From Thiobacillus sp. (GTDB taxonomy: Bacteria; Pseudomonadota; Gammaproteobacteria; Burkholderiales; Thiobacillaceae): DNA of 64,000 nt. Shown here in pieces: positions 40,810-51,184 of the stretch; within the stretch, counting starts at the first letter, position 1, and each line of letters begins with the position of its first letter. Made by a program: the position numbers and the translations under genes. The notes beneath the pieces are model-generated. The model saw only the letters and a list, made by a program, of their open reading frames with translations, was not told the DNA's origin and ran no database searches. The stretch covers positions 1 to 64,000 of the forward strand of contig JAGVGD010000141.1 of the NCBI GenBank assembly GCA_020057245.1, written 5' to 3'.

Positions 40810-41534
40810 GCGGTTTCCTCCAGCTGCGCGTGGTTTGTCGCCGGCGGGGGAAGCATGGCCCGGTAGCCTTCCGCGATATTGCCGACCAGCACGCGCGGCG
40901 CATGGTCGTAATAGCTTCCCCAGGCTGCACGCTCTTCGGCGGGCAGGCGGTCAGCGGAGGCTGCCTGGATGTCGAGCGGGCACAGGCCCAGGCGGCAAAA
41001 CGCATTGCGCAGGCTGGTGGTGCCGGTGAACACCACCCACTCATAACCTTCGCGGTGCAGGCGTTCCGTCAACAGCCCGATCATGGCGCGAACCACACCC
41101 GGAACGGCACCGGAAAAATGACCGACCTCGACGATGGTCCGGCGTTCGACCCGGATGCCGGCACGCGCGGCAATGGTCTGTTCGATCGGGGTGTCGAGAT
41201 ACTGTTCGAGAAACAGATTGCGATTGGCCGAGCGCAGGCCAAAGGCACCGCAGATCTCGCCCGCCTGGTTGCGCACGCTGAACAGCCGCGGCATGAAGCC
41301 TTCGATGCGGGAGCCGAAGCTTTCGGCAAAACGCTGGCTGATGAAGCTTTCTACGGCTGCGCGGTCGGCATAGTCATGCTCGACCAGTTCGAAAGCCGGG
41401 CGGGTCGTTCGCCTGGCCGCAACCGCAACGTCCCCGGTCGAGGCCTGGTCCCGGGGGAACAGAAAGCTGTGCAATGCATGAAGCGACGAGCGGATTTCAA
41501 TGGGCAGCAAGAAGGCATGGGTCAGGGAAGACAT
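40806..41534 (-). CDS. thermostable hemolysin (T_hemolysin) family protein
   Basis: QRFAESFGSRIEGFMPRLFSVRNQAGEICGAFGLRSANRNLFLEQYLDTPIEQTIAARAG...RRTIVEVGHFSG. Confidence 0.8.
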   Translation of the reverse strand: MSSLTHAFLLPIEIRSSLHALHSFLFPRDQASTGDVAVAARRTTRPAFELVEHDYADRAAVESFISQRFAESFGSRIEGFMPRLFSVRNQAGEICGAFGLRSANRNLFLEQYLDTPIEQTIAARAGIRVERRTIVEVGHFSGAVPGVVRAMIGLLTERLHREGYEWVVFTGTTSLRNAFCRLGLCPLDIQAASADRLPAEERAAWGSYYDHAPRVLVGNIAEGYRAMLPPPATNHAQLEETA

Positions 41535-41745
41535 CGGGTTCCTTGGCATGATGGGCGGCGAGGCCACAGGGCAGATGCCAAAGACAGTGCAATACCAGTG
41601 CCAGCTTGCGAAACAAGCTGCAAAACGCGTTCAAGTCACTGAACTGATGGATGAAAATAAATCAAGATGAGGTTTTCAGGCGACGCGCTGACGCGCGCAT
41701 TCCCTCGCTGCTGCAAGTCTTGTCAACCAAACTTGCAGTCGTCGG

Positions 41746-42204
41746 CTACCTGGCGCAGGGGGGCATTTCGCCGACCATCAAGACGACATTGACGCCGTGT
41801 TCCGGAATGCAGGTCGACACATAGCCAAGCGCACCGGGGGTGGAACTCACAAACAGGATGACGGCTTCTTCCGATGCCAGCACGTGCGGCGGCAGCACGC
41901 CGTGGAAATACATCTCCCGCCAGTAGTCCTCCATATCCGCGGGCAGCTTCCCCAGCAGGCTTTGCGAAAAGGCGCGGCGCAGCGGGTGGGCCGCGGGCAG
42001 GTTGACGGGCTGGATGCGGGTGCCGTTTTCCCAGTAGGTTTGCTTGCGCTTGAATATCAGTGAAATGGATTCGCGCGTCAGGCGTTGTTCCGCGACGCCT
42101 GGCGCGGTGATCACGGCGAACGACCGCTCCGCCGCCCGGGCACTGGGCATGGCCAGGGCAAGGGTGAACAGAACGGGCGCCAGCAAGGACCGGATCGTCG
42201 GCAT
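41746..42204 (-). CDS. small PstS-like periplasmic protein (module 1)
   Basis: Signal peptide; LTRESISLIFKRKQTYWENGTRIQPVNLPAAHPLRRAFSQSLLGK...STPGALGYVST, related to 58258-58695. Confidence 0.7.
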   Translation of the reverse strand: MPTIRSLLAPVLFTLALAMPSARAAERSFAVITAPGVAEQRLTRESISLIFKRKQTYWENGTRIQPVNLPAAHPLRRAFSQSLLGKLPADMEDYWREMYFHGVLPPHVLASEEAVILFVSSTPGALGYVSTCIPEHGVNVVLMVGEMPPCAR

Positions 42205-42211
42205 GCTGGCT

Positions 42212-43303
42212 TCAGAAGAGGAGGCTGAGCGAGGACATGAAGCCTTCGGGGGCGTCGATGACGTTGTTCTTGCCGCCGATCCATTCAGCCTTCAGCACGA
42301 TCGCGGGGGTGTAGCGGTAATTCAGGCCGGCGACCCACACGTGCGTCGTCTCGCTCTGCTGGGCTTGATGGTAGATTTCGTAGCGGCCCACGGCGTAGAG
42401 TTTTTCGGTCAGCGGAATGGCCAGTTGCCCGAACACCCCCCTTTCATCCCAGGCTTTTCCGTTATCCGAGAACCGGTAAACCCCTTCAGCACTGAACTCG
42501 TAGCGATTACGTGACCAGACGAAATCAAACCCGAGCAGCTGTTTTCTTTCGTCCAGGGCTTGTTCCTGCTCAAAGGCGACATAGGAAAAACCGACTTGCC
42601 CATCCCCCAGTACCGGATAGGCCACGTGAGCGCCCAGGGCCTCGCTGAAGGGATCCAGCTCCGGGTTGGGGCGCAGCTCGTTGCCGTTCGATGCGTACAG
42701 CGAATACTCGAGGCCCGGTGCCACATTGGGTAGCGTCCCGTTGACCATCAGGCCGGTCGCATTGGTGGGAAAGGTCCGGGTGGTGATGAGGGGACGTGAG
42801 GTCGTCCACACCAGTGGCGTGGCGTGAATGAGGTTCCAGCGGCCGATGGGGGTGAGGAATTTGCCGGCACGCAGGGTGGTGGTGTCGTTGACGGCGTAGT
42901 CAAGATACAGCCGCTCCAGCGCCAGGTAGTGGTCTTCCCCTTCCTGGCCGGCCGAATTCGACGCCACAACGTTCTCGTAATCCAGCTCGGAAAAGAATTT
43001 CCAGCGGCCTTCGCCTTGCCACCAGACAAACAGGCTCAGGTTGTCGAGGGCGACACGCGAGGGGGCATGGCGTAAATTTTCGTAGCTGGCGGTGGCATAT
43101 CCGCCCAGCGAGATTCCGGTGTCCGCCACCTGCAGGCCCTCGCCCAGCCGGTAGTCGATATCGGAAAACGTGGTTTCGTCAGCGGTGGCCTGAACGCCGA
43201 TGAACAGCAGGCAGAGCGTTGCGATCCCGCGCACGACCGCAACGAAGGGGTGCCGCGGATGCGGTGCCGAGCGATCCGCTGGAAAAGCATGGGGCGGCGT
43301 CAT
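42212..43303 (-). CDS. outer-membrane beta-barrel/porin-like protein (module 1)
   Basis: Amphipathic repeat sequence, e.g. LYLDYAVNDTTTLRAGKFLTPIGRWNLIHATPLVW, C-terminal ...SSLSLLF. Confidence 0.7.
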   Translation of the reverse strand: MTPPHAFPADRSAPHPRHPFVAVVRGIATLCLLFIGVQATADETTFSDIDYRLGEGLQVADTGISLGGYATASYENLRHAPSRVALDNLSLFVWWQGEGRWKFFSELDYENVVASNSAGQEGEDHYLALERLYLDYAVNDTTTLRAGKFLTPIGRWNLIHATPLVWTTSRPLITTRTFPTNATGLMVNGTLPNVAPGLEYSLYASNGNELRPNPELDPFSEALGAHVAYPVLGDGQVGFSYVAFEQEQALDERKQLLGFDFVWSRNRYEFSAEGVYRFSDNGKAWDERGVFGQLAIPLTEKLYAVGRYEIYHQAQQSETTHVWVAGLNYRYTPAIVLKAEWIGGKNNVIDAPEGFMSSLSLLF

Positions 43304-43370
43304 AGGGGATTTTTCATGGACTCTTACGCTCCGGTCTCATTCCAGACTTTCATTCGGCTACCATTCCGTT

Positions 43371-45140
43371 GTGACCATCCGCAAGACGCTACTCGTCGCC
43401 TTCCTCAGCGTTGGCCTTCTGTCCGCCATACTTCTGGCCAGCTTGGCTTTTGTCAAGGCGCGCGAGGCCGTGCAAGCGGAAATCGAACACAACCTCGCCA
43501 TCCAGGCGACCGGGATTGCGGCAGACATCGACAAGATGATGTTCGAGCGGCTGCAGAACGCTGCTACCTGGAGTCGGCTCGACATCATGCAGGACATGCA
43601 GGTTCATGACGTGGACAAGCGGCTCTCGAATTTCCTGGCTGGCCTGCATGCCGGTTACAAGGATGTTTATCTCAACCTGTCCTGCGTCGATCCCCAAGGC
43701 CAAATCGTCAGCAGTAGCAACGCGGTCCAGGTTGGCCAGCGGGAGGTGAGCCGGCCGGTCTGGCTGCGCGCCCCCCTGTCCGGGGTCAACGTCGAACTCG
43801 AATCGCCGACCCAAAGTGAGGGCGGTGCTCTGGTGATGCGGGTGCCGGTGGCCTCGGCCTTTGCCAGCGGAACGCTGGGCCAATTGCAGTTGAAGCTTGA
43901 CTGGTCGGAGCTGTACGACGTGCTGGACCAAGCCACCAGTGGCGGTGGCGGTCGCACCCTGGCCATCCTCGACCGCGACGGCAGGCTGATCGCGGCGTCC
44001 CGTTCGTTGCGCGAGCGCGGCCTGCTGCTTGGCAATGGGCTCGCTGACTGGCGCGAGGGAACGGCCGGCCGCGCCGTGTCGGTACGCGCAGGTGCGCCGG
44101 TGGCCGATTCCGATGTCATCGTCGGCGCCGCCAGTTCCCGCGGCTATGCCAACTTCGCCGGTTTCGGCTGGACCACGCTGATCATCCAGCCGGTGGATCA
44201 GGCGCTCGCGCCGGTACATCGCATGGCGCTCATCTTCCTCGGCTTGCTGGGCTTCATCGCGCTGCTGACCTTTTCCATGGCCATCTGGGTCAGCCGCGAG
44301 ATCGCCCGTCCCATCACCGCGCTGACCGGGTTTGCCCGCGGCTATATGCGCAACAAGGTGCTGCAGGCCCCCCCGGTCGCCCATGGCGGCGAGGTGGGCG
44401 AACTGACCGAGGCGTTCGTGCAGATGGTGCGCGACATCGACCAGTCACAGCAAAATCTGGTGCGCGCCTCGAAACTGGCGGTGGTCGGTGAGATGTCCTC
44501 GGTGATCGCGCACGAGGTGAGGACGCCGCTGGGGATTCTGCGGTCATCGGCGCAGATGCTGCAGCGCGAATCCGGCATCAGCGACGAAGGCCGCGAACTG
44601 GTCGGCTTCATCGAAAGCGAAACCGAACGCCTCAATCGCCTGGTGTCGGCGATGCTCGATACTGCCCGGCCGCGTGCCCCGTCCTATGCTGCGGCAGACG
44701 TGCATGCGCTGATCGGCAACAGTATCGCCATGCTGGGCGCACAGGCCGACAAGAAGCAGGTCAGCGTGACCGCTTCGCTGCTGGCTGTTAAGCCAGTGAT
44801 CGAATGCGACGCGGAACAACTGACACAAGTCCTGCTCAATCTGCTGATGAACGGCTTGCAGATACTCGGTCATGGCGGTCGCATCGAAATTTCCACCCAT
44901 GATGACGAGCACACCCTGACGATCGACATGGCCGATGACGGGCCGGGCATTGATCCGGCCGAGCGGGCACGCGTGTTCGAGGCATTCTTCTTCAAGCGGG
45001 AAGGCGGTATCGGGCTGGGCCTCGCCATCGTGCAGCAGATCGTGAACGCGCACGGCGGCGAAATCGAGGCGGCAGAAAGCCGGCTGGGCGGCGCACTGTT
45101 CCGAATCCGTCTCCCACGCAAACAGACAGGGGCAACATGA
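43371..45140 (+). CDS. membrane sensor histidine kinase
   Basis: H-box SSVIAHEVRTPLGILRSSAQML, N/G boxes (LLNLLMNGLQI, DMADDGPGI, GIGLGLAIVQQIVNAHGG); GTG start at 43371. Confidence 0.9.
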   Translation: MTIRKTLLVAFLSVGLLSAILLASLAFVKAREAVQAEIEHNLAIQATGIAADIDKMMFERLQNAATWSRLDIMQDMQVHDVDKRLSNFLAGLHAGYKDVYLNLSCVDPQGQIVSSSNAVQVGQREVSRPVWLRAPLSGVNVELESPTQSEGGALVMRVPVASAFASGTLGQLQLKLDWSELYDVLDQATSGGGGRTLAILDRDGRLIAASRSLRERGLLLGNGLADWREGTAGRAVSVRAGAPVADSDVIVGAASSRGYANFAGFGWTTLIIQPVDQALAPVHRMALIFLGLLGFIALLTFSMAIWVSREIARPITALTGFARGYMRNKVLQAPPVAHGGEVGELTEAFVQMVRDIDQSQQNLVRASKLAVVGEMSSVIAHEVRTPLGILRSSAQMLQRESGISDEGRELVGFIESETERLNRLVSAMLDTARPRAPSYAAADVHALIGNSIAMLGAQADKKQVSVTASLLAVKPVIECDAEQLTQVLLNLLMNGLQILGHGGRIEISTHDDEHTLTIDMADDGPGIDPAERARVFEAFFFKREGGIGLGLAIVQQIVNAHGGEIEAAESRLGGALFRIRLPRKQTGAT

Positions 45141-46516
45141 ACGGCAGGCAAATTCTCGTAGTGGACGACGAGCCGAAGATGCGGCGTGTGCTGGAAATCA
45201 TGCTGCAGAAGATGGGACACCGGGTGCTCGGTGCCGGCAATGGCGTCGAAGCGCTGGCGCTGTTCCAGGCCAATAGTGTCGAGCTTGTCATCACCGACCT
45301 GCGCATGCCCGAAATGGACGGAATCGAACTGCTGGCTGCGCTGCGGGCTCAGGGATCGGATGTGCCGGTGATGGTGATCACCGCGCACGGCACCATTGAA
45401 ACCGCAGTGGCCGCGATGAAGCACGGCGCGTGCGACTACATCCTGCGGCCGTTCGACATCGAGGTGGTGGAGCACACCGTGGCGCGCGTGCTCAACGAGG
45501 TCGAGGTGGCGCGGCAAAATGCCTTCCTGCGGCAAGAGGTCAACCGCGGCTGGGATGCCTTCATCGGCACCAGCCAGCCGATGCAGGCCGTGTATGAACT
45601 GATCCAGCGCGTGGGGCCGAGCAAGGCCTCGGTACTGATCACTGGTGAGACGGGCACCGGCAAGGAATTGGCGGCGCGGGCGGTGCACAATGCGTCGCCG
45701 CGCAAGGACAAGCTTTTTGTTCCGATCAATTGCGCAGCGATTCCGGCAGAGATCCTCGAAAGCGAATTGTTTGGCTACGAAAAAGGCGCATTCACGGGGG
45801 CGGTCAAGGAGCGCATCGGAAAATTCGAACTGGCCGATGGCGGCACGATCTTCCTCGATGAGTTGACCGAAATGCCCATGGCCCTGCAGGCGAAGCTGCT
45901 TCGGGTTCTGCAGGAAAACACCATTGAGCGCCTGGGCGGCAACCGCGTGATCAACCTCGACATACGCGTCATCGCTGCCACCAACCGTGATCCACTGGCA
46001 GGCGTTAGGGAGGGCAAACTACGCGAAGACCTGTACTACCGGGTCAACGTTTTTTCGATTGAGTTGCCGCCGCTGCGCAAGCGGAAGGAAGACATCGCAG
46101 GCCTGGTCGAACACTTTATTGCCAAGCATGGGCATTCGACGGCCGATACAAAACTGACCCCGGGGGCGCTCAAGCGACTTGAGGAATACGCTTGGCCCGG
46201 AAACGTCCGTGAACTTGAAAACATGGTTGAGCGGGCGCTCATCCTGAGTGGGGGCGGACTGCTGAAAGAGGCGCATTTTCTGCTCGAACCCAAACCGGCT
46301 GAAGTCATGCTCAAGACATTCACTTCGCCGGCCGAAGGATCGAAAACAACGCCCCCGTTGAACCAGGCCATTGAAGATCTCGAAGCACGCCTGATCGATG
46401 AAGCGCTGACCCAGGCGGAAGGCAACAAGGCCAAGGCCGCCGCGCTGCTGGATATCAGCGAAAGAACGCTCTGGTACAAAATGAAAAAGCACCGTCCCGA
46501 CCAGACTTCCTCCTGA
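45137..46516 (+). CDS. sigma-54-dependent response regulator (NtrC family)
   Basis: Receiver VVDDEPKMRRVLEIML, GETGTGKELAARAVH, ELFGYEKGAFTGA, C-terminal Fis-type HTH. Confidence 0.95.
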   Translation: MNGRQILVVDDEPKMRRVLEIMLQKMGHRVLGAGNGVEALALFQANSVELVITDLRMPEMDGIELLAALRAQGSDVPVMVITAHGTIETAVAAMKHGACDYILRPFDIEVVEHTVARVLNEVEVARQNAFLRQEVNRGWDAFIGTSQPMQAVYELIQRVGPSKASVLITGETGTGKELAARAVHNASPRKDKLFVPINCAAIPAEILESELFGYEKGAFTGAVKERIGKFELADGGTIFLDELTEMPMALQAKLLRVLQENTIERLGGNRVINLDIRVIAATNRDPLAGVREGKLREDLYYRVNVFSIELPPLRKRKEDIAGLVEHFIAKHGHSTADTKLTPGALKRLEEYAWPGNVRELENMVERALILSGGGLLKEAHFLLEPKPAEVMLKTFTSPAEGSKTTPPLNQAIEDLEARLIDEALTQAEGNKAKAAALLDISERTLWYKMKKHRPDQTSS

Positions 46517-46621
46517 GTGCTCCCCCCCAGGTCTAGAAGCCCGAAGATCGTTGACGCTTCCCTGCCGATGCAATTTCATGGGCTGATTGTTGTACATGAG
46601 TGTGTTTGCCCAAATACCCGC

Positions 46622-47305
46622 TCATGTATCGGTTGACCAGGCCGCCTGGTCTATCCAGGCTGCAGTTTGCTGCTTGCCGTGTATCGCCGACACGGGCAAG
46701 GATTTGCCACTTTTCCAGCACGACAACGCCTCGCGTTTGCCCGCTCCCGTTATCACAAACCACACCTGCTGACTGCGGCTCAATCGAGCGGCCGACAGGC
46801 TGACGCGTTCGGGAGGCGGCTTCGGTGCATCGTGAATGGCCAGCACGTCCGCGCCGTTCCAATCGTGACAGGGAAACAGGCTGGCAGTATGGCCGTCCTC
46901 ACCCATGCCGAGCAGCACCAGGTCGAAATCAGCCACCCCAGCCAGCCATGCGCCATACGAATCAGCCGCAACGTGCGAGCCCAGCTCAGCCGGAATCGGC
47001 CGCCGGTTTTCCGGCGGAATGGTAGACGTCGCCAGCCAGGCGGCTTCGATTACCCAACTGTTGCGTTCGGGGTGGTCGACGGGTAAACAGCGCTCGTCGC
47101 CATACCAGACATGCCAGCGCGCATCGCCCGCCTGCTGACTGGCCAGCGCCCGGTACAGCGCGAGCGGCGTGGTGCCGCCCGCCAGCACCAGATGAAACAC
47201 GCCGCGCGCCGCAATCGCGGAGGCCGCTTCGGCACACAGTGCGGCGCTCAACTCGGCCACCAACGCATTGGCGTCGGCAAACACATGCCAGGCCGGCAAG
47301 CTCAC
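46622..47305 (-). CDS. pgl: 6-phosphogluconolactonase
   Basis: FHLVLAGGTTPLALYRAL, WYGDERCLPVDHPERN, GMGEDGHTASLFP; GTG start at 47305 overlapping zwf stop. Confidence 0.92.
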   Translation of the reverse strand: MSLPAWHVFADANALVAELSAALCAEAASAIAARGVFHLVLAGGTTPLALYRALASQQAGDARWHVWYGDERCLPVDHPERNSWVIEAAWLATSTIPPENRRPIPAELGSHVAADSYGAWLAGVADFDLVLLGMGEDGHTASLFPCHDWNGADVLAIHDAPKPPPERVSLSAARLSRSQQVWFVITGAGKREALSCWKSGKSLPVSAIHGKQQTAAWIDQAAWSTDT

Positions 47306-48783
47306 AGCTCGTTGCGCCAGGTCTGGTCGTCGTTGTCGAACAGACGGTTGGAATCCGCCGGGCCCCAGCTGCCGGCCGCATAGGTGGGGATGTAGTCGCG
47401 CTCGACCGTCCAGTGCTTGAGGATCGGATCGACCACCCGCCACGCCCACTCGACTTCGTCAAAGCGCAAAAACAGCGAGCGGTCGCCTTCGATCACGTCG
47501 AGCAGCAGGGTTTCGTAGGCGTCGAGCGTTTCCTCGTCGGTTTTCAGGAAGCTCGCATTCATCTGCATCATGCGGGTATCCATGTCGAGACCCGGCTGCT
47601 TGACGTGGATTTCCATGCGCATCGATTCGTCCGGCTGGATCGACAGCAGTATCCAGTTGGGCTCGATCGATTCGAGCGGGGTTTCGCGGAACAGCTGCTG
47701 CGGCGGATGGCGAAAGCGGATCGCGATCATCGAAGTCTGGTGCTTCATGCGCTTGCCGGTGCGCAGGTAGAACGGCACCCCGCGCCAGCGCCAGTTGTCG
47801 ATATAGAACTTGGCAGCGACATAGGTTTCGGTGATGGAGTTGGGCTCGACGTTTTCTTCTTCCTGGTAGCCCAGCACTGCCTTGCCTTCGACATTGCCGC
47901 GCGCGTATTGCGCCCGGATCGCGTGCGCGTGCACCGCGCGCTTGGCGATGGGACGGATCGAGCGCAGCACTTTCACTTTTTCGTCGCGCAGCGCGTCAGC
48001 TTCCAGCGCGGGCGGCGGTTCCATCGCCACTACGGTGAGCAACTGCATCAGGTGGTTCTGCAGCATGTCGCGCAGCGCGCCGGCACGGTCGTAATAGTCA
48101 GCACGCTTTTCGATGCCGATGGATTCGGCCACGGTGATCTGCACGTGGTCAATGAAATTGCGGTTCCACAGCGGCTCGATCAGGGTGTTGGCGAAGCGGA
48201 ACACCAGCAGGTTCTGCACCGTTTCCTTGCCCAGAAAGTGGTCGATACGATAGACCTGCTCCTCGCCGAAGTTCTGGTGCAGCAACTGGTTCAGCACGCG
48301 TGCCGATTCGATGTCCTCGCCGAAGGGTTTCTCGATCACCACCCGGTTCAGCCCGCGCGGCCTGTTGAGGCCAACCGCTTCGAGGTTGTGGATGACGGCG
48401 GAAAACTCGGCCGGCTTGATCGCCAGGTAAAACACCGTGCTGGAGCAGGCCGACTCCGGCGGCAGGCGGTCGGCCAGCGCCTGGTACGACGCGACATTGT
48501 TGAGGTCGCCCTGCTGATAGCGGAAGCGCGCAATGAAGCGCTGGAATACCGGCGTATCGAGACTACCCTTGACCTTGCTGCCCAGCACCTCGCGCATGTG
48601 GGCACGCCATTCTTCATCGCTCCAGGGGCGCCGCGCGAACGCCACGATGCTCAGCGATTCGGACAGCCGCGCGGCGACTTCCAGGTGGTACAGCGCGGGC
48701 AACAGTTTGTTGCTGGCGAGGTTGCCAGTGGCGCCAAAAATGACGAACGTGCACGGCAACATGACTTCGTGATCAACACTCAT
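47302..48783 (-). CDS. zwf: glucose-6-phosphate 1-dehydrogenase
   Basis: FGATGNLASNKLLPALY, RIDHFLGKETVQNLLVFRFANTL. Confidence 0.97.
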   Translation of the reverse strand: MSVDHEVMLPCTFVIFGATGNLASNKLLPALYHLEVAARLSESLSIVAFARRPWSDEEWRAHMREVLGSKVKGSLDTPVFQRFIARFRYQQGDLNNVASYQALADRLPPESACSSTVFYLAIKPAEFSAVIHNLEAVGLNRPRGLNRVVIEKPFGEDIESARVLNQLLHQNFGEEQVYRIDHFLGKETVQNLLVFRFANTLIEPLWNRNFIDHVQITVAESIGIEKRADYYDRAGALRDMLQNHLMQLLTVVAMEPPPALEADALRDEKVKVLRSIRPIAKRAVHAHAIRAQYARGNVEGKAVLGYQEEENVEPNSITETYVAAKFYIDNWRWRGVPFYLRTGKRMKHQTSMIAIRFRHPPQQLFRETPLESIEPNWILLSIQPDESMRMEIHVKQPGLDMDTRMMQMNASFLKTDEETLDAYETLLLDVIEGDRSLFLRFDEVEWAWRVVDPILKHWTVERDYIPTYAAGSWGPADSNRLFDNDDQTWRNEL

Positions 48784-49694
48784 GTGGACTCTTCCTTGAT
48801 TGCATGGCCGCCAAAGCCCTGGCGCATTTTGGCGAGCATTTTGGCTGCGTAATCGTTCTTGCCCTGGGTGGCAAAGCGCATCATCAGCGACAGCGACATG
48901 ACCGGCGTCGGCACGCCCTGCTCAACCGACTCAAGCACGGTCCAGCGGCCCTCGCCCGAATCCGACACATAGGGCTCGATGGTGTCGAGCGCCTGGTCCT
49001 TGGCCAGAAAGTCCGCCGACAGATCCAGCAGCCAGGAGCGCACCACGCTGCCGTGCCGCCACAACTCGGCGATGTCGCTCATGTCGAGATCGAAATCCGA
49101 CTTGCCTTTCATCAGCGCAAAGCCTTCGGCGAACGCCTGCATCATGCCGTACTCGATACCGTTGTGAACCATCTTCACGAAGTGTCCCGAGCCGACCGGC
49201 CCGGTGTGCAGCCAGCCGCTGGTGGGGGTCGGCGCGAACGCTTCCATGTAGGGTTTAAGCCGGGCCGAGGCAGCGTCGCTGCCGCCGAACATGATGCAGT
49301 AGCCGTTATCCAGTCCCCACACCCCGCCCGAGACGCCGGCATCGGCATAGTCGATCTGCTTTGCCGCCATCAATTCGGCTCGGCGCTGGTCGTCCTTGTA
49401 ATAGGCATTGGCGCCATCGACCACCAGATCGCCCGCGCTCAGCAACGGGGTAAGTGCGGCCAGTGCAGCTTCGGTGGCCTCGCCTGCGGGCAGCATCAGC
49501 CAGACGATGCGCGGGGTCTGCAATGCCGCAACCAGCTCGGGCAGGCTGGCGCAGGCGAGGTGCCCGGTCTCGGCAGCGATGGCTTCACTGACGTCGTGAC
49601 TGCGATTGTGGATGGCAATCTTGAGGCCCTTGCGCGCCAGACGCCGCGCCATGTTTCCACCCATGCGACCCAACCCGATAATTCCAAATTCCAT
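48780..49694 (-). CDS. gnd: 6-phosphogluconate dehydrogenase (decarboxylating)
   Basis: MEFGIIGLGRMGGNMARRLARKG, VGSGHFVKMVHNGIEYGMMQA. Confidence 0.95.
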   Translation of the reverse strand: MEFGIIGLGRMGGNMARRLARKGLKIAIHNRSHDVSEAIAAETGHLACASLPELVAALQTPRIVWLMLPAGEATEAALAALTPLLSAGDLVVDGANAYYKDDQRRAELMAAKQIDYADAGVSGGVWGLDNGYCIMFGGSDAASARLKPYMEAFAPTPTSGWLHTGPVGSGHFVKMVHNGIEYGMMQAFAEGFALMKGKSDFDLDMSDIAELWRHGSVVRSWLLDLSADFLAKDQALDTIEPYVSDSGEGRWTVLESVEQGVPTPVMSLSLMMRFATQGKNDYAAKMLAKMRQGFGGHAIKEEST

Positions 49695-49828
49695 TTTGAC
49701 TCCTCGTTGAAGCTAGGTAGCTACCTGCATGGCGCAACAATCGTGCCAACAGCCAACTCGTTAAAAGACGCGTGTTTGAAGCGCGATGAAGATAAACCGT
49801 GCACCTGTCAGGGGCACCATGCACCGGA

Positions 49829-50464
49829 TCAGGCCAGCAAGCCCGGAAACAGTGTGCCAAGCCCGGTCGCGATCATTTCAATGGAAATGGCCGCGATGAT
49901 CAAGCCCATCAGCCGCGTGACCACATGGATGCCGGTCTTGCCGAACCGCCGCGCAATCGCCGGTGCTGCGCGAAACGACAGCCACACCGACAACGCCACC
50001 AACGCCACCGGAATCAGCAAGGCCACCTGTTGCATCCAGTTTCCATGCGTCGCCCCCGCCGCCACGATCACATGCGTAATGGCGCCGGGGCCTGCCAGTA
50101 AAGGGATACCCAGAGGTACCACGCCGACCGCATCGCGCTCCTCGGCCTCCACGGCCTCGTCGCGCGTTTGCCGTTGCGGGCTGACGTGCGCCTGCACCAT
50201 CGACAAGGCCAGCAGAAGCAGCAACAAGCCGCCGGCAACCGAGAAGGCCGCCAGGCGGATGCCGAAGAAACCGAGAATGGGTTCACCGAGAAAAGCGAAC
50301 AGGGTCAGCACCCCCAGCACAGTGAAGGCCGCAATGCGCGCTGCCGATCGGCTTTGCGCCTGAGAGTATCCCTGGGTAGCGACGAGAAAAAGCGGAATGA
50401 CGCCGACCGGGTCGACGATGGCGAACAGGGCGAGCGCGGCTTTGACGAGTTCAGCGATATCCAT
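49829..50464 (-). CDS. MarC family membrane protein
   Basis: ALFAIVDPVGVIPLFLVAT, VPLGIPLLAGPGAIT. Confidence 0.9.
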   Translation of the reverse strand: MDIAELVKAALALFAIVDPVGVIPLFLVATQGYSQAQSRSAARIAAFTVLGVLTLFAFLGEPILGFFGIRLAAFSVAGGLLLLLLALSMVQAHVSPQRQTRDEAVEAEERDAVGVVPLGIPLLAGPGAITHVIVAAGATHGNWMQQVALLIPVALVALSVWLSFRAAPAIARRFGKTGIHVVTRLMGLIIAAISIEMIATGLGTLFPGLLA

Positions 50465-50494
50465 GCCGTGCATCATAGCCGCACGGCATGTGGC

Positions 50495-51184
50495 TTATTC
50501 GATTCGCGTGAAGACCAGATCCCACACCCCGTGCCCGAGTCGGATGCCACGCTGCTCGAACTTGGTGAGCGGGCGCGTCGCGGGACGCGGCGCGTAATCG
50601 GCCACGGTGTTCGCCAGCAGCGGCTCGGCAGCGAGCACGGCGAGCATTTGCTCGGCGTAGTCCTGCCAGTCGGTTGCCAGATGGAGGTAGCCGCCTGGCC
50701 GGATGCGACTGGCCAGCAAGGCGACCAGCGGCGCCTGGATCAGGCGCCGCTTGTGATGGCGCTTCTTGTGCCAGGGATCGGGGAAGAAAATATGGATGCC
50801 CGCGAGGCTGTCTGGAGCAAGCATGCGCGTCAGCACCTCGACGGCGTCGTGCTGGATCACCCGCACATTGGTCAGGCCCCGCTCGCCCACCTGTTTCAGC
50901 AGCGCGCCCACACCGGGCGTATGAACTTCGACCCCGAGGTAATCGTTTTCGGGATGGGCCGCCGCAATCTCGGCCAACCCCTCGCCCATGCCAAAGCCGA
51001 TCTCCAGGATACGTGGAGCAATCCTTCCAAATGCCGCATCAAGATCGAGCAAGCCAGGCTGGAAAGCCACCATGCACTGCGGCCCGATTTCGGCCAGCGC
51101 ACGCGCCTGCCCGGGGCCGACACGCCCGGCACGCAGCACATAGGAGCGGATGCGCGGATGCGCGCCAGATGCGTCCGTCATCAC
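50495..51184 (-). CDS. trmB: tRNA (guanine-N7-)-methyltransferase
   Basis: [57 protein letters not shown]. Confidence 0.96.
   Translation of the reverse strand: MMTDASGAHPRIRSYVLRAGRVGPGQARALAEIGPQCMVAFQPGLLDLDAAFGRIAPRILEIGFGMGEGLAEIAAAHPENDYLGVEVHTPGVGALLKQVGERGLTNVRVIQHDAVEVLTRMLAPDSLAGIHIFFPDPWHKKRHHKRRLIQAPLVALLASRIRPGGYLHLATDWQDYAEQMLAVLAAEPLLANTVADYAPRPATRPLTKFEQRGIRLGHGVWDLVFTRIE

Noticed and set aside
43304-43370. Sigma-54 promoter between the module 1 barrel gene and the kinase gene
   Set aside because: No convincing -24/-12 pair on either strand by eye.
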